64,000 bases of DNA from Catenuloplanes atrovinosus (GCF_031458235.1 NZ_JAVDYB010000001.1:6452501-6516500), one strand, 5' to 3'; shown: positions 15,294 through 26,144, counted from the first letter of the stretch. A program made the numbers and translations. The notes: a model not told the origin generated them from the sequence alone.

Positions 15294-16260
15294 CGCAGGC
15301 GGTCTTCTGGACCTGCAGCGTGGCGGCGGCCAGCGGCCGCACGTCGATCTCGTCGCCGGCCGTGGCGGACGGGGACGCGGAGGCCGACGGGGACGCCGAC
15401 GCGGACGCGGAGGGCGACGGAGGCGTGGGCTTCGGTGCGGCCTTGGCCGGGGCCGGCGCGGTCGCCGGGCCGGGGTCGCCGCCGGAGGCCGAGCCGGTGT
15501 TCGCACCGGCGCCGTACATCTTCACGCCGCTGGCCTGCGTGCTGCCCGGCGACAGCGTGACGCCGTCCACGGTCGCGGTGTTGCCCCGCACGTCGGTGGC
15601 CTTGATCGTGAACGGGCCGGGGCCGAGCCCGCTGTCCGCCTGCCAGTAGTTGTAGTCGTACTTCTTCAGCGTGACGAACCCGCCGCCGGCGGACTTCGCC
15701 TGTACGGACCGCAGCGCGTTGCCGGTGTTGTCGATCCGGACCGAGAACCAGTACTGCGAGGCCCCCTCCTTGATCCGGAAGGTGAGCGGGCCGGGCAGCG
15801 GTGGGTTGACGGCCGTGCGGTACGTGACCGGGATGATGCCGTCGACCGGGTTACCGATTCTGGCGAACGCCTCCGTGCTGAGGTCGATATGGCCCTGCGC
15901 GCACTCCGGGCACTGGTCCACCACCTTGACCCGGACCGTGCCCTTCGGGCCGGTGACGTCGAGGTATCCGCCGCAGGCGGCCGCGTCCGCGTATTCGCCG
16001 GGGCCCATCGCCACGTGCAGCGAGTCCGCGGGCGGGCCGTCGTAGGAGCAGTTGCCCCCGCCGCCGGCGATGTCGTAGAACGTGGCCTTGCCGCTCAGCG
16101 CGGCCGCGCACGCCGCGGACGAGCCGGACTGCAGCATCAGCGCCAGCCCGACCACGCCGGCGAGCCCGGCGACCCCGGCGGCGGCCAGCCAGGTGACCAT
16201 GGACTTCGGCCGGCGGCGCTTGCCGGGGAGCGTGGACAGCACAGTCGTCTCGTCATGCAC
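15289..16260 (-). CDS. Secreted expansin-like / RlpA-type double-psi beta-barrel protein
   Basis: 323 residues. A cytoplasmic stretch (KRRRPKSM) and a membrane/signal segment (about 22-45) are followed by a DPBB domain (about 55-155): GKATFYDIAGGGGNCSYDG, AMGPGEYADAAACGGYLDVTG, VRVKVVDQCPECAQGHIDLSTEAFARIG, the expansin D1 signature with the catalytic-type Asp in DQCPECA...HIDLS. A second beta domain (about 165-240: YWFSVRIDNTGNALRSVQAKSAGG) matches expansin D2. The Ala/Pro/Ser-rich linker (about 250-300) and short conserved tail suggest wall anchoring. Likely loosens polysaccharides in the cell wall or plant-type substrates; activity inferred. Start GTG at 16260. Confidence 0.85.
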   Translation of the reverse strand: MHDETTVLSTLPGKRRRPKSMVTWLAAAGVAGLAGVVGLALMLQSGSSAACAAALSGKATFYDIAGGGGNCSYDGPPADSLHVAMGPGEYADAAACGGYLDVTGPKGTVRVKVVDQCPECAQGHIDLSTEAFARIGNPVDGIIPVTYRTAVNPPLPGPLTFRIKEGASQYWFSVRIDNTGNALRSVQAKSAGGGFVTLKKYDYNYWQADSGLGPGPFTIKATDVRGNTATVDGVTLSPGSTQASGVKMYGAGANTGSASGGDPGPATAPAPAKAAPKPTPPSPSASASASPSASASPSATAGDEIDVRPLAAATLQVQKTACG

Positions 16261-16335
16261 GCCGGGGATGCTTCCGCACGTCGCGTGGCGGGGGCCAGGT
16301 TTCTAATCAGAACCTAAGAGAACGTCACCCGGTCG

Positions 16336-16365
16336 TTGCCCGCTGAATGACTTCATGCATACGAT
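16336..16365 (+). promoter_or_regulatory. Promoter of the hut operon
   Basis: -35 TTGCCC (16336-16341), 18-base spacer, -10 TACGAT (16360-16365), then six bases to the GTG at 16372, so the regulator mRNA is probably leaderless. It lies in the intergenic gap shared with the divergent expansin-like gene. Confidence 0.55.
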
Positions 16366-16371
16366 CTTTTC

Positions 16372-17214
16372 GTGAATCAAAAAGGCGCAGAACGCGTGCT
16401 GGCGCTCTTCGCCGACGTCCGCCTCACGCCCACCCAGCGGCGGATCGCGCACACGCTGGTCCAGCACGCCGGCGCGGCCGCGTGGCTGTCCGCCGCCGAG
16501 GTGGCGGACCTGGCCGGCGTCAGCCAGCCGTCGGTGACCCGGTTCGCGATGGCGCTCGGCCACGACGGCTACCCGGCGCTGCGGCAGCGGCTGCGCGAGG
16601 CCGCCACCGGTGGTCCGGCCGAGGCCCCGGGCCGGCAGTCCACCGAGGTGCAGCACGCGGTGCGGCAGGAGATGGCGAACCTGGAGCGGCTCGCCGACGA
16701 CCTGGACGACGCGGACCGGCTGACCGCCGTGGGCGCGCTGCTCGCCGGGTCGCGCCCGCTGCCGGTGGTCGGACTGCGGGCCGCCGCGCCGCTCGCGGCG
16801 TACTTCGGGTTCTTCGCCGCGAAGGTGCTGCCCGACGTGCGGGTGCTGGACTCCGGTGGCACGCTGCTGACCGATCGGCTGGAGCAGGCCCGCGCGGCCG
16901 GCGCGACCGCCATGCTGGCGATCGTGCTGCCCCGATATCCGCGCGAGGCGCTGGACGCGCTGGCCGAGGCGCGCGCGCTCGGCCTGCGCACCGTCGTGAT
17001 CACGGATTCGCCGGTCAGCCCGGCCGCGGAGCCGGCCGAGGTCGCGCTCACCGCGCGGGTCGGGGCCGGACTGGTCTTCGACCTGCACACCGCGCCGATG
17101 ACGCTGGCCATGGTGCTGCTGCAGGCGATCTGCGACGCGGTGCCGGACCAGGCACAGCGGCGCCTGGAGGAGTTCGAGTCGTCGGCCGCGCGCCGCCAGG
17201 TCTTCGTTCCCTGA
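16372..17214 (+). CDS. MurR/RpiR family transcriptional regulator of the hut operon
   Basis: 280 residues. An N-terminal RpiR helix-turn-helix (about 1-77: [23 protein letters not shown]... [28 protein letters not shown]) is followed by a SIS sugar-isomerase-like domain (about 115-260: [31 protein letters not shown] and [18 protein letters not shown]). The hutU ATG follows 14 bases later on the same strand, so this regulator is in the operon it probably controls. Histidine-pathway operons are more often controlled by HutC or HutR; control by an RpiR-type protein, with an intermediate bound to the SIS domain, is inferred from position only. Confidence 0.8.
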   Translation: MNQKGAERVLALFADVRLTPTQRRIAHTLVQHAGAAAWLSAAEVADLAGVSQPSVTRFAMALGHDGYPALRQRLREAATGGPAEAPGRQSTEVQHAVRQEMANLERLADDLDDADRLTAVGALLAGSRPLPVVGLRAAAPLAAYFGFFAAKVLPDVRVLDSGGTLLTDRLEQARAAGATAMLAIVLPRYPREALDALAEARALGLRTVVITDSPVSPAAEPAEVALTARVGAGLVFDLHTAPMTLAMVLLQAICDAVPDQAQRRLEEFESSAARRQVFVP

Positions 17215-17228
17215 CTGAGGAGTCGAGC

Positions 17229-18857
17229 ATGCCGGAGCCGATCAGGGCGCCCCGCGGCGCCACCCGTACCGCGAAGGGCTGGCCGCAGGAGGCCGCGCTG
17301 CGCATGCTGATGAACAATCTCGATCCGGACGTGGCGGAGCGGCCGGAGGACCTGGTCGTCTACGGCGGGACCGGGCGGGCCGCGCGGGACTGGCCGTCGT
17401 ACCACGCGATCGTGCGGGAGCTGGGCGAGCTGGCCGACGACGAGACGCTGCTGGTGCAGTCCGGGCGGCCGGTCGGCGTGTTCCGCACGCACGAGTGGGC
17501 GCCGCGCGTGCTGCTGGCGAACTCGAACCTGGTCGGCGACTGGGCCACCTGGCCGGAGTTCCGCCGGCTGGAGAAGCTGGGGCTGACCATGTACGGCCAG
17601 ATGACGGCCGGATCGTGGATCTACATCGGCACCCAGGGCATCCTCCAGGGTACGTACGAGACGTTCGCGGCCGTGGCGGCGAAGCGGTTCGGCGGCTCGC
17701 TCGCCGGCACGCTCACGCTGACCGCCGGCTGCGGCGGCATGGGCGGCGCGCAACCGCTGGCCGTGACCATGAACGGCGGCGTCTGCCTGATCGTCGACGT
17801 GGACCCGGCCCGGCTGGAGCGCCGGGTGCGGACGCGCTACCTCGACCGGGTCGCGTCGTCGCTGGAGGAGGCGGTGACGCTCGCGCTGGCCGCGAAGCGA
17901 GAGCGGCGGGCCGTGTCGATCGGCGTCGTGGGGAACGCCGCGGCCGTCTTCCCGGAACTGCTGCGGCGCGGCGTCGAGATCGACATCGTGACGGATCAGA
18001 CCTCGGCGCACGATCCGCTCTCCTACGTGCCGCTCGGCTCGCCCACCGGACTGAGCCCGGAGGAGCACACCGAGCGGGCGCGCGCGTCGATGGCCGCGCA
18101 CGTGGAGGCGATGGTCGGGTTCCTGGACGCGGGCGCGGAGGTGTTCGACTACGGCAACTCGATCCGCGGCGAGGCGCGGCTCGGCGGCTTCACGCGCGCG
18201 TTCGACTTCCCCGGGTTCGTGCCCGCGTACATCCGGCCGCTGTTCTGCGAGGGGAAGGGGCCGTTCCGGTGGGCGGCGCTGTCCGGTGACCCGGCGGACA
18301 TCGCGGCCACCGACCGCGCGGTGCTGGAGCTGTTCCCGGAGAACGAGTCGCTCGCCCGGTGGATCAGGCTGGCCGGCGAGCGGGTGGCGTTCCAGGGGTT
18401 GCCGGCGCGCATCTGCTGGCTGGGGTACGGCGAGCGGGACGTCGCCGGCGTCCGCTTCAACGAGATGGTGGCGTCCGGCGAGCTGAGCGCGCCCGTGGTG
18501 ATCGGCCGCGACCATCTGGACTGCGGGTCGGTGGCCTCGCCGTACCGGGAGACCGAGGCGATGCGCGACGGCTCGGACGCGATCGCGGACTGGCCGCTGC
18601 TGAACGCGCTGCTCAATACCGCGAGCGGCGCGAGCTGGGTGTCGCTGCACCACGGCGGCGGCGTGGGGATCGGGCGGTCGCTGCACGCCGGGCAGGTGTG
18701 CGTGGCGGACGGGTCCGCGCTGGCCGGCGAGAAGATCCGCCGGGTACTGACCAACGATCCGGGGATGGGCGTGATCCGGCACGTGGACGCGGGCTATCCG
18801 GAGGCGGCCGAGGTCGCGTCGGCGCACGGCGTGACGATCCCGATGGCCGCGTCGTGA
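17229..18857 (+). CDS. hutU: Urocanate hydratase
   Basis: 542 residues, full length for the family (about 550). It converts urocanate to 4-imidazolone-5-propionate, second step of histidine breakdown. N-terminal [55 protein letters not shown] is the expected HutU beginning; the NAD-binding [12 protein letters not shown] loop, a [16 protein letters not shown] stretch and the C-terminal [16 protein letters not shown]...[15 protein letters not shown] are all typical. GAGGAG lies eight bases before the ATG. Its stop overlaps the next start (GTGA). Confidence 0.97.
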   Translation: MPEPIRAPRGATRTAKGWPQEAALRMLMNNLDPDVAERPEDLVVYGGTGRAARDWPSYHAIVRELGELADDETLLVQSGRPVGVFRTHEWAPRVLLANSNLVGDWATWPEFRRLEKLGLTMYGQMTAGSWIYIGTQGILQGTYETFAAVAAKRFGGSLAGTLTLTAGCGGMGGAQPLAVTMNGGVCLIVDVDPARLERRVRTRYLDRVASSLEEAVTLALAAKRERRAVSIGVVGNAAAVFPELLRRGVEIDIVTDQTSAHDPLSYVPLGSPTGLSPEEHTERARASMAAHVEAMVGFLDAGAEVFDYGNSIRGEARLGGFTRAFDFPGFVPAYIRPLFCEGKGPFRWAALSGDPADIAATDRAVLELFPENESLARWIRLAGERVAFQGLPARICWLGYGERDVAGVRFNEMVASGELSAPVVIGRDHLDCGSVASPYRETEAMRDGSDAIADWPLLNALLNTASGASWVSLHHGGGVGIGRSLHAGQVCVADGSALAGEKIRRVLTNDPGMGVIRHVDAGYPEAAEVASAHGVTIPMAAS

Positions 18858-20047
18858 GCGCGTTCACCGACCTCTGGCGGGAGCTGGCGGACGTCGGCGG
18901 GTCGCCGGAGCAGGGCTACGTCCGGTTCGCCTGGACGCCGGCCGAGTGGGAGCTGCGGAGCTGGTTCCGGGCCCAGGCGCGGTACCGGGACCTGGCGTTC
19001 GAGGTGGACGGCAACACCACGATGTGGGCCACCTGGAACCCGGGCGGCGCGGCCGGCCCCGCGGTCGTCACCGGCAGCCACCTGGACTCGGTGCCGCACG
19101 GCGGCGGCTACGACGGGCCGCTCGGCGTGGTGTCCGCGTTCCTCGCGGTGGACCTGCTGCGGCGACGCGGCGTGACGCCGGCCCGGCCGATCCGGATCGC
19201 CGCGTTCGCGGAGGAGGAGGGCTCCCGGTTCGGCGTCGCCTGCCTCGGCTCGCGGCTGATGACCGGCGCCTTCGACCCGGGGCGGGCCCGCGCGCTGACC
19301 GACCGCGACGGGGTCACGCTGGCGGAGGCGCTGTCCCGGTACGACTTCGACCCGGCGCGGCTCGGGCCGGTGCCGCTGGACGGCGTGCACGCGTTCGTGG
19401 AGCTGCACGTCGAGCAGGGGCGGGCGCTGACCGTACCGGTGGGGATCGGCTCCTCGGTCTGGCCGCACGGACGCTGGCGGATGGACTTCACCGGCGAGGG
19501 CAACCACGCGGGCACCACGCTGATGGGTGACCGGCGCGACCCGATGCTCACCTACGCGTTCTCGGTGCTGGCCGCGAACAAGGAGGCACGGGTGCACGGC
19601 GCGCACGCCACGGTCGGCCGCGTCGCGGTGCACCCGAACGCGACGAACGCGATCCCGTCCCGGGTGACCGGGTGGCTGGACGCGCGCGCCGCCTCGACCG
19701 AGACGCTGGACGCGCTGCTGGCGAGCCTGGGCTCGAAGATCGCCACCCGCGCGGCCCGGGACGGCACCGGGTTCACCATCACGGCGGAGTCCACCACCGG
19801 GGAGATCGGTTTCTCGGACGCGCTGATCCGCCGGTGCGTCACCGTGCTGGGCGAGGACACGCCGGTGCTGCCGACCGGTGCCGGCCACGACGCGGGCGTG
19901 CTGTCCGGGTCCGTACCCACGGTGATGCTGTTCGTGCGGAACCCGACCGGCGTCTCGCACGCGCCGGCGGAGCGCGCGGAGGACGAGGACTGCGAGGCCG
20001 GCGTGACCGCGCTCGCCGCGGTGCTGGAGGAGCTGGCATGCCGGTGA
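18854..20047 (+). CDS. M20-family amidohydrolase in the hut operon (candidate N-formylglutamate deformylase)
   Basis: 397 residues from the GTG that overlaps the hutU stop. M20/M28-like dinuclear metalloenzyme resembling allantoate amidohydrolase and N-carbamoyl-amino-acid hydrolase: [19 protein letters not shown] (His76, Asp87), [10 protein letters not shown] (Glu120-122), [21 protein letters not shown] and a C-terminal [11 protein letters not shown]. HutF deaminates formiminoglutamate to N-formylglutamate, and HutG normally completes the pathway; no HutG is present. This enzyme sits exactly where HutG would be, so hydrolysis of N-formylglutamate to glutamate plus formate is the simplest inference. 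Substrate not proven. Confidence 0.85.
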   Translation: MSAFTDLWRELADVGGSPEQGYVRFAWTPAEWELRSWFRAQARYRDLAFEVDGNTTMWATWNPGGAAGPAVVTGSHLDSVPHGGGYDGPLGVVSAFLAVDLLRRRGVTPARPIRIAAFAEEEGSRFGVACLGSRLMTGAFDPGRARALTDRDGVTLAEALSRYDFDPARLGPVPLDGVHAFVELHVEQGRALTVPVGIGSSVWPHGRWRMDFTGEGNHAGTTLMGDRRDPMLTYAFSVLAANKEARVHGAHATVGRVAVHPNATNAIPSRVTGWLDARAASTETLDALLASLGSKIATRAARDGTGFTITAESTTGEIGFSDALIRRCVTVLGEDTPVLPTGAGHDAGVLSGSVPTVMLFVRNPTGVSHAPAERAEDEDCEAGVTALAAVLEELACR

Positions 20048-21345
20048 CCTGGCACGCCGACCTCGCCTGGCTGGGCGACGCGCCGGCCGCTAACGTGCTG
20101 ATCACGGCGGACCGCGGGCGGTTCACCGCGGTGACGCCGGGCGTGCCCCGGCCGCCGGGCGCGGAACGGCTGCGCGGGCTGACGCTGCCCGGGCTGGCGA
20201 ACGCGCACTCGCACGCGTTCCACCGGGCGCTGCGCGGGCGCACGCACGCGGAGCGCGGCACGTTCTGGACCTGGCGGGAGCGGATGTACGCGGTCGCGGA
20301 CCGGCTCACGCCCGAGTCGTACCTGGCGCTGGCCCGCGCCGTGTTCGCGGAGATGGCGCTGGCCGGGGTGACCTGCGTGGGCGAGTTCCACTACCTGCAC
20401 CACGCGCCGGGCGGGCAGCGCTACGACGACCCGAACGAGATGGGCGCGGCGCTGATCGAGGCGGCCTCCCAGGCGGGCATCCGGATCACGCTGCTGGACA
20501 CCTGCTACCTGACCGCGTCCGTGAGCGGGGAGCCGCTGCGCGGGCCGGCGCAGCGGTTCGGCGACGGCTCCGCGGCGGCGTGGGCCGCACGGGCCGGCGA
20601 ACTGCGGGCCCGGCCACACGCCAGGATCGGCGCCGCGATCCACTCGGTCCGCGCGGTGCCGGCCGATCAGCTCCCGGAGGTCGTGGCGTGGGCGCGGCAG
20701 CGGCGGGCCCCGCTGCACGCCCACCTCTCCGAGCAGCGCGCGGAGAACGAGGCCGCCCGGGCGGTGCACGGCCGCACCCCGGCGGAGCTGCTGCACGACG
20801 CCGGCGCGCTCGGGCCGTCGACCACGGTCGTGCACGCCACCCACCTCACGGACGCGGACGTGGCGGCGCTGGGCGGCAGCCGTACCCGCGTCTGCCTGTG
20901 TCCCACCACGGAACGCGACCTCGGCGACGGGATCGGGCCGGCCGCGGCGCTCGCCGCCGCCGGATCGCCGCTGTCCGCCGGCAGCGACAGTCACGCCGTC
21001 ATCGACCTGCTGGAGGAGGCACGCGCGGTGGAACTGCACGAACGCCTGCGCACGGAGCGGCGCGGGCACTTCCCGGCCGCGGCGCTGCTGCGCGCCGTGA
21101 CCGCCGGCGGGCACGCGTCGCTCGGCTGGGACGACGCCGGCACGATCGCCGCGGGCGCCCGCGCGGACCTGGTCACGGTCACGCTGGACAGCCCGCGCAC
21201 GGCCGGGACCGACCCGGCCGGCATCGTGTTCGCCGCGACCGCCGCGGACGTCACCGACGTGACCGTGGACGGCGAGCGGATCGTCCGGGACGGCCGGCAC
21301 GCCCGGCTGGACGTCGCCGCCGCGCTGCGCGGGGCGATCGCATGA
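20038..21345 (+). CDS. hutF: Formimidoylglutamate deiminase
   Basis: 435 residues. An amidohydrolase-superfamily metalloenzyme that converts N-formimino-L-glutamate to N-formyl-L-glutamate plus ammonia. The metal motif [14 protein letters not shown] (about 55-68) is the HutF/guanine-deaminase-like HxHxFxR signature; [32 protein letters not shown] and [25 protein letters not shown] (Asp-containing) follow in order. It overlaps the M20 gene by 10 bases and hutI by ATGA. This branch yields formylglutamate, in contrast to the one-step formamide-forming HutG. Confidence 0.93.
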   Translation: MPVTWHADLAWLGDAPAANVLITADRGRFTAVTPGVPRPPGAERLRGLTLPGLANAHSHAFHRALRGRTHAERGTFWTWRERMYAVADRLTPESYLALARAVFAEMALAGVTCVGEFHYLHHAPGGQRYDDPNEMGAALIEAASQAGIRITLLDTCYLTASVSGEPLRGPAQRFGDGSAAAWAARAGELRARPHARIGAAIHSVRAVPADQLPEVVAWARQRRAPLHAHLSEQRAENEAARAVHGRTPAELLHDAGALGPSTTVVHATHLTDADVAALGGSRTRVCLCPTTERDLGDGIGPAAALAAAGSPLSAGSDSHAVIDLLEEARAVELHERLRTERRGHFPAAALLRAVTAGGHASLGWDDAGTIAAGARADLVTVTLDSPRTAGTDPAGIVFAATAADVTDVTVDGERIVRDGRHARLDVAAALRGAIA

Positions 21346-22505
21346 ACCTCCTGGTCGATCGGATCGGCGAACTGGTCACCAACGATCCCGCGCGCGGCCG
21401 CGGGCCGCTCGGGCTGCTCCGCGACGCCGCCGTGCTGGTCGAGGACGGCCGCGTCGCCTGGATCGGCCGCGCCGCGGACGCGCCCGCCGCGGACCGGCGC
21501 CTGGACGCGGACGGCCGCGCGGTGCTGCCCGGCTTCGTCGACAGCCACTCGCACCTGGTCTTCGCGGGGGACCGGGCGGCCGAGTTCGCGGCGCGGATGG
21601 CCGGCGAGCCGTACACCGGCGGCGGCATCCGGACCACGGTCGCGGCCACCCGGGCCGCCTCCGACGACGAGCTGCGGTTCGCGGCCGGCCGGCTGCGCGA
21701 GGAGGCGCTGCGGCAGGGCACCACCACGATCGAGATCAAGAGTGGGTACGGCCTGTCCGTCGCGGACGAGGCCCGCGCGCTACGGATCGCGCGCGAGCTG
21801 ACCGACGAGACCACGTTCCTCGGCGCGCACGTGGTGCCCGCGGAGTACGCCGGCCGGGCCGACGATTACGTGTCGCTGATCTGCGGCCCGATGCTGCGCG
21901 CCGCCGCGCCGCACGCGCGCTGGATCGACGTGTTCTGCGAGCGCGGCGCGTTCGACGCGGACCACGCCCGGGCCATCCTCACCGTCGGGCAGGCGGCCGG
22001 CCTGGGCGCGCGGATCCACGCGAACCAGCTCGGGCCCGGCGACGGCGTCCGGCTGGCGGTGGAGCTGGACGCGGCCAGCGCGGACCACTGCACGCACCTG
22101 AGCGACGCGGACGTGGACGCGCTCGCCTCGTCCGCGACCGTGGCGACACTGCTGCCCGGCGCGGAGTTCTCCACCCGGTCGCGGTATCCGGACGCGCGCC
22201 GGCTGCTGGACGCGGGCGCCACGGTCGCGCTGGCCACGGACTGCAACCCGGGCTCGTCGTACACGTCGTCGATGCCGTTCTGCGTCGCGCTGGCGGTCCG
22301 GGAGATGCGCATGACGCCGGCCGAGGCGGTCTGGGCCGCGACCGCCGGCGGCGCCCGCGCGCTGCGCCGCGACGACGTCGGCGTGCTCCGCCCGGGCGCG
22401 CGCGCCGACCTGGTCGTCCTCGACGCCCCGTCCCACCTGCACCTGGCCTACCGGCCGGGAGTGCCGCTGATCAGCGATGTCGTGCACAACGGAGTGAAGC
22501 TATGA
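21342..22505 (+). CDS. hutI: Imidazolonepropionase
   Basis: 387 residues, family length about 400. It hydrolyses 4-imidazolone-5-propionate to N-formiminoglutamate, third step. The metal motif [12 protein letters not shown] (about 65-75), [31 protein letters not shown] and [16 protein letters not shown] are the diagnostic HutI blocks. Coupled by ATGA on both sides. Confidence 0.95.
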   Translation: MNLLVDRIGELVTNDPARGRGPLGLLRDAAVLVEDGRVAWIGRAADAPAADRRLDADGRAVLPGFVDSHSHLVFAGDRAAEFAARMAGEPYTGGGIRTTVAATRAASDDELRFAAGRLREEALRQGTTTIEIKSGYGLSVADEARALRIARELTDETTFLGAHVVPAEYAGRADDYVSLICGPMLRAAAPHARWIDVFCERGAFDADHARAILTVGQAAGLGARIHANQLGPGDGVRLAVELDAASADHCTHLSDADVDALASSATVATLLPGAEFSTRSRYPDARRLLDAGATVALATDCNPGSSYTSSMPFCVALAVREMRMTPAEAVWAATAGGARALRRDDVGVLRPGARADLVVLDAPSHLHLAYRPGVPLISDVVHNGVKL

Positions 22506-24037
22506 CCGTCCTCATCACCCCGCTCGGCGTCTCCGCCGAGGACGTGGTCGCGGTGGCCCGCGAGCGCCGTTCCGTGACGATCTCGCCGGAGGCGCGCGAC
22601 AGCATGGCCCGCAGCCGGGACATCGTCGACCGCATCGAGGCCGGTGGCCGCCCGGTCTACGGCGTCTCCACCGGCTTCGGCGCGCTGGCGAACACGTTCA
22701 TCAGCCCGTCCCGTCGCGCCGAACTGCAGCACGCGCTGATCCGCTCGCACGCGGCCGGGGTCGGCGCGCCGATGCCGCCGGAGGTGGTGCGGGCGATGAT
22801 GCTGCTGCGCGCGCGGTCGCTGGCGCTCGGCCACTCCGGCGTCCGCCCGCTGCTCGCCCAAGCGCTGGTCGACCTGCTCAACCACGACATCACGCCCTGG
22901 GTGCCGGAGCACGGCTCGCTCGGCGCGTCCGGCGACCTGGCCCCGCTGGCGCACTGCGCGCTGGTGCTGCTCGGCGAGGGCTGGGTGCTCGGCAAGGACG
23001 GCGCCCGGCTGGACGCGGCCGTCGTCCTGGCCCGGGCCGGACTCTCCCCGATCAGCCTGGACTCCAAGGAGGGGCTGGCGCTGATCAACGGCACCGACGG
23101 CATGCTCGGCATGCTGCTGCTGGCGATCGAGGACGCGCGCCACCTGTTCACCATGGCGGACGTGACCGCGGCGCTCGCGGTCGAGGCGATGCTCGGCTCG
23201 GAGCGGCCGTTCCTGCCCGAGCTGCACGCCATCCGGCCGCACCCGGGTCAGGCCACGTCCGCGGCGAACATCCACCGGCTGCTCCAGCACTCGGCGATCA
23301 TGGATTCGCACCGCGACGACCTGGCGCACGCGGTGCAGGACGCCTACTCGATGCGGTGCGCGCCGCAGGTGGCCGGCGCGGCCCGGGACACGCTCGCGTT
23401 CGTGACCACCACCGCGGCCCGCGAGCTGGTCTCCGTGGTCGACAACCCGGTGGTGCTGCCGGACGGCCGCGTCGAGTCCACCGGAAACTTCCACGGCGCG
23501 CCGCTGGGGTTCGCCGCGGACTTCCTGGCGATCGCCGCGGCCGAGGTCGGCGCGATCGCGGAGCGCCGGGTCGACCGGCTGCTCGACGTCTGCCGGTCCC
23601 GCGACCTGCCGCCGTTCCTGTCGCCGGACGCGGGCGTGAACTCCGGCCTGATGATCGCGCAGTACACGGCCGCCGGGATCGTCGCGGAGAACCGCCGGCT
23701 CGCGGCGCCGGCCTCGGTCGACTCGCTGCCGACCAGCGGCATGCAGGAGGACCACGTGTCGATGGGCTGGGCCGCGACCAAGAAGCTGCGCACCGTGCTG
23801 GACAACCTGACCAGCATCCTCGCGGTGGAGCTGCTCAGCGCGGTCCGCGGCATCCAGCTCCGCGCGCCGCTCACGCCGTCGCCGGCCGGGCGGCTCGCGG
23901 TCGAGGCGGTGGCCGCGTTCGCGGGCGCGCCCGGACCGGACATCTTCCTGGCGCCCGCGATGGAGGCGGCGCGCGAGGTGATCGCCGGGCGGTCGCTGCG
24001 GGCGGCGATCGAGCAGACCGTGGGAGAACTGGCGTAG
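22502..24037 (+). CDS. hutH: Histidine ammonia-lyase
   Basis: 511 residues. It removes ammonia from L-histidine to give trans-urocanate, first step of the pathway, using the autocatalytic MIO cofactor made from Ala142-Ser143-Gly144 in [22 protein letters not shown] (about 53-60), the [13 protein letters not shown] region, [17 protein letters not shown] and [16 protein letters not shown] are also family hallmarks. Last hut gene, coupled to hutI by ATGA. Confidence 0.97.
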   Translation: MTVLITPLGVSAEDVVAVARERRSVTISPEARDSMARSRDIVDRIEAGGRPVYGVSTGFGALANTFISPSRRAELQHALIRSHAAGVGAPMPPEVVRAMMLLRARSLALGHSGVRPLLAQALVDLLNHDITPWVPEHGSLGASGDLAPLAHCALVLLGEGWVLGKDGARLDAAVVLARAGLSPISLDSKEGLALINGTDGMLGMLLLAIEDARHLFTMADVTAALAVEAMLGSERPFLPELHAIRPHPGQATSAANIHRLLQHSAIMDSHRDDLAHAVQDAYSMRCAPQVAGAARDTLAFVTTTAARELVSVVDNPVVLPDGRVESTGNFHGAPLGFAADFLAIAAAEVGAIAERRVDRLLDVCRSRDLPPFLSPDAGVNSGLMIAQYTAAGIVAENRRLAAPASVDSLPTSGMQEDHVSMGWAATKKLRTVLDNLTSILAVELLSAVRGIQLRAPLTPSPAGRLAVEAVAAFAGAPGPDIFLAPAMEAAREVIAGRSLRAAIEQTVGELA

Positions 24038-24053
24038 GCCCCGTGCAACCCCT

Positions 24054-24656
24054 GTGCCGTACGAGTGGGTCAGGGTGAACGTGAGACAGGACAGAGGCTC
24101 GGGACGATCCGAGCGCGACGAGCAGTTCCACGATTTCGTGGCCGACCGGCGCGGACATCTGCTCCACACCGCCCGGCTACTGACCGCCGGTGACGGTCAC
24201 CTCGCCGAGGACCTCGTGCAGACGGCGCTGACCAAGCTCTACGTCTCCTGGACGGCGTACCGCCGGGCAGCCAACCCGGACGGCTACGTCCGCAGAGTGC
24301 TGGTCAACGCGCTCATCACGGAACGCCGCCGAGCCTGGTGGCGCTTCGAGCGACCGTCCGAGCGCCTGCCGGAGCGCGCCGACGCGGAATCCGTGACGGC
24401 CGACACGGATCCGGAGCTGGCCCATGCTCTGGGCGAGCTCCCGCCGCGGATGCGCGCCGCGGTCGTCTTCCGCTTCTTCTACGAGCTGGACGTCGCGGAG
24501 ACGGCGGAGGCGCTCGGCTGCTCGACCGGCACGGTCAAGAGCCAGACGTCCCGGGCCCTGGAAAAGCTGCGCGTCGCGCTGGAGCGATCCGCGGCACCGC
24601 GTTCCACACGTTCCCAGCACACCACCATGCCTCAGAAAGAGGAGTTGATCCGATAA
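24054..24656 (+). CDS. ECF sigma factor, SigE family
   Basis: 200 residues. Region 2 (about 22-95: FVADRRGHLLHTARLLTAGDGHLAEDLVQTALTKLYVSW...ANPDGYVRRVLVNALITERRR) and region 4 (about 125-170: LPPRMRAAVVFRFFYELDVAETAEALGCSTGTVKSQTSRALEKLR) give the two-domain ECF layout. Starts 17 bases after hutH but encodes a different function; the first GTG (24054) is given, with in-frame GTGs at 24075 and 24081 as alternatives. It shares one base with the next gene (TAATG), so they are expressed together. The SigE-family groups often control stress or differentiation; target unknown. Confidence 0.9.
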   Translation: MPYEWVRVNVRQDRGSGRSERDEQFHDFVADRRGHLLHTARLLTAGDGHLAEDLVQTALTKLYVSWTAYRRAANPDGYVRRVLVNALITERRRAWWRFERPSERLPERADAESVTADTDPELAHALGELPPRMRAAVVFRFFYELDVAETAEALGCSTGTVKSQTSRALEKLRVALERSAAPRSTRSQHTTMPQKEELIR

Positions 24657-25363
24657 TGGATCTGCACAGCCGCATGGAGCGTCTCGGTGGCGCGATCGAG
24701 CGGCCGTCCGCCGCCGCCGTCGAGACCGACCTCATCCGCGGTCGCCAGGCCCTTCGGCGCCAGCGGTTCGCCCAGGTCGCCACCGGATCCGCGTTCAGCG
24801 TCGTGGCCGTCGCGACCGCGGTCGCGCTGACCGTGGGCGGGCCGGGTGGCAGCTCCACGCCGGTCGCCGCGCCGCCGCCGGCCACCGCCTCGGCGGCCTC
24901 CGCCGCGCCCGAGGCCGCGGCCGGCGGGGTCAAGCTGGTCGCGTTCACCGAGGAGCAGCCGCAGAACTTCACCATCGACGTCGTGCCGGAGGGCTTCTTC
25001 ATCCAGGAGCAGAGCGAGTACGGGCTGATGCTGGCCCCGACCTCCGTGCAGAGCCCGGGCCCGGGCGTCAACCCGTCCACGGACCCGATGCACGACCCGA
25101 ATTCCTTCGACCGCAAGATCGGCGTATACGTCCAGCAACACGGATACACCCCCGACGACGGCAAGGCGATCAAGGTCGGTGCCAAGGACGCCAAACTGCG
25201 GAACGCGGGGGGTGAGACCCGGCAGGTCGTCATCCCGGAGCGGCCCAACGTCGACCTCGTCATCCAGTTCGACGGCGAGTACGGCCTCACCGAGCAGCAG
25301 ATGATCGAGATCGCCGCGGGCGTGCACGCCGGCGAAACCGCCCTGGACGCCCACGACAAGTAA
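24656..25363 (+). CDS. Membrane-anchored partner of the ECF sigma factor
   Basis: 235 residues. A short cytoplasmic part (1-38) with RGRQALRRQRFAQVAT leads to one membrane segment (about 40-60: SAFSVVAVATAVALTVGG), an Ala/Pro-rich linker (about 65-90) and an extracellular beta-rich domain (about 92-225) that is unusually acidic. No zinc-binding anti-sigma motif is visible, so it is not a ZAS protein, but coupled genes at this position are typical sensors or anti-sigma factors. Function inferred from coupling only. Confidence 0.65.
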   Translation: MDLHSRMERLGGAIERPSAAAVETDLIRGRQALRRQRFAQVATGSAFSVVAVATAVALTVGGPGGSSTPVAAPPPATASAASAAPEAAAGGVKLVAFTEEQPQNFTIDVVPEGFFIQEQSEYGLMLAPTSVQSPGPGVNPSTDPMHDPNSFDRKIGVYVQQHGYTPDDGKAIKVGAKDAKLRNAGGETRQVVIPERPNVDLVIQFDGEYGLTEQQMIEIAAGVHAGETALDAHDK

Positions 25364-25374
25364 CCCCCTGATCC

Positions 25375-25411
25375 GTCTGACCGGGCCGGCGATTCGCCGT
25401 TCCGGTCAGAC
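25375..25411 (+). terminator. Long hairpin after the sigma-factor operon
   Basis: Ten-base arms GTCTGACCGG and CCGGTCAGAC enclosing a second stem CGGCG-ATT-CGCCG. It lies 12 bases after the stop of the membrane partner gene. No T-tract follows. Confidence 0.7.
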
Positions 25412-25451
25412 GCCGTTGCGCCGGGCGCCGCCGGCATGCAGGGTGAGCCGC

Positions 25452-26123
25452 ATGACGATGCACCCATTGATCTGGTACACCGCGTACGGCTCGAACATGC
25501 ACGCGACCCGGCTCGGCTACTACCTCGGCGGCGGGCGGCCACCGGGCGGGCGCCGGACCTACCCCGGGTGCCGCGACCCGTCACCGCCACGCCGCACGGT
25601 CGGCTCCACGCTGCCCGGCGGCATCTTCTTCGCCGGCGAGTCCCCCGCCTGGACCGGCGGTGCCGCCTTCTACGACCGGCACCTGCCCGGCACCGCCGCC
25701 GCCCGCAGCTATCTGGTAACGGTGTCGCAGTTCTCCGACCTCGCGGCGCAGGAGATGTACCGGCCGCCCGGCACGGACCTCGACCTGGGCCCGGTGCTGG
25801 AGCGCGGGCACGTGAGGCTGGGCGACGGCCGCTACGAGACGATGGTGCACGCGGGCGACCTGGACGGGCATCCGATGATCACGTTCACCGCGCCGTGGTC
25901 CGCCCGCGAGGCCGCGCTGAACGCGCCCGCCGCCCGCTACCTCGAAATGATCTCCAGCGGGCTGCACGAGGCACACTCCTGGAGCCCGCCGCAGATCGCC
26001 GCCTACCTGGCCGGCCGGCCCGGCGCGGCCGGCGCCTGGACGATCCCCCGGCTCACCGCGCTGGCTCGGCGCGGCATCGAGCTGGGCATGCTGGTCGCGG
26101 CCCCGGACCCGGACGGCGCCTGA
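25452..26123 (+). CDS. Gamma-glutamylcyclotransferase-like fold protein
   Basis: 223 residues from the ATG at 25452. It begins with IWYTAYGSNMHATRLGYYLGGG, the (V/L)-x-YGSN(L/M) nucleotide/substrate loop of the GGCT-like fold, followed by LPGGIFFAGESPAWTGGAAFYD that matches the beta-barrel of this fold. Similar actinobacterial proteins are sometimes called 'histone deacetylase', a label that the YGSN motif does not support. No obvious catalytic Glu was pinned down, so the substrate (gamma-glutamyl peptide or other) is unknown. It stands alone after the terminator. Confidence 0.65.
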   Translation: MTMHPLIWYTAYGSNMHATRLGYYLGGGRPPGGRRTYPGCRDPSPPRRTVGSTLPGGIFFAGESPAWTGGAAFYDRHLPGTAAARSYLVTVSQFSDLAAQEMYRPPGTDLDLGPVLERGHVRLGDGRYETMVHAGDLDGHPMITFTAPWSAREAALNAPAARYLEMISSGLHEAHSWSPPQIAAYLAGRPGAAGAWTIPRLTALARRGIELGMLVAAPDPDGA

Positions 26124-26144
26124 CCCGCCGGCCCGCGGGCCCGA

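Noticed and set aside
16569-18827. 752-residue minus-strand frame opposite hutU and the RpiR regulator
   Set aside because: Both plus-strand genes have unmistakable domains; the antisense translation is repetitive Arg/Pro/Ala.
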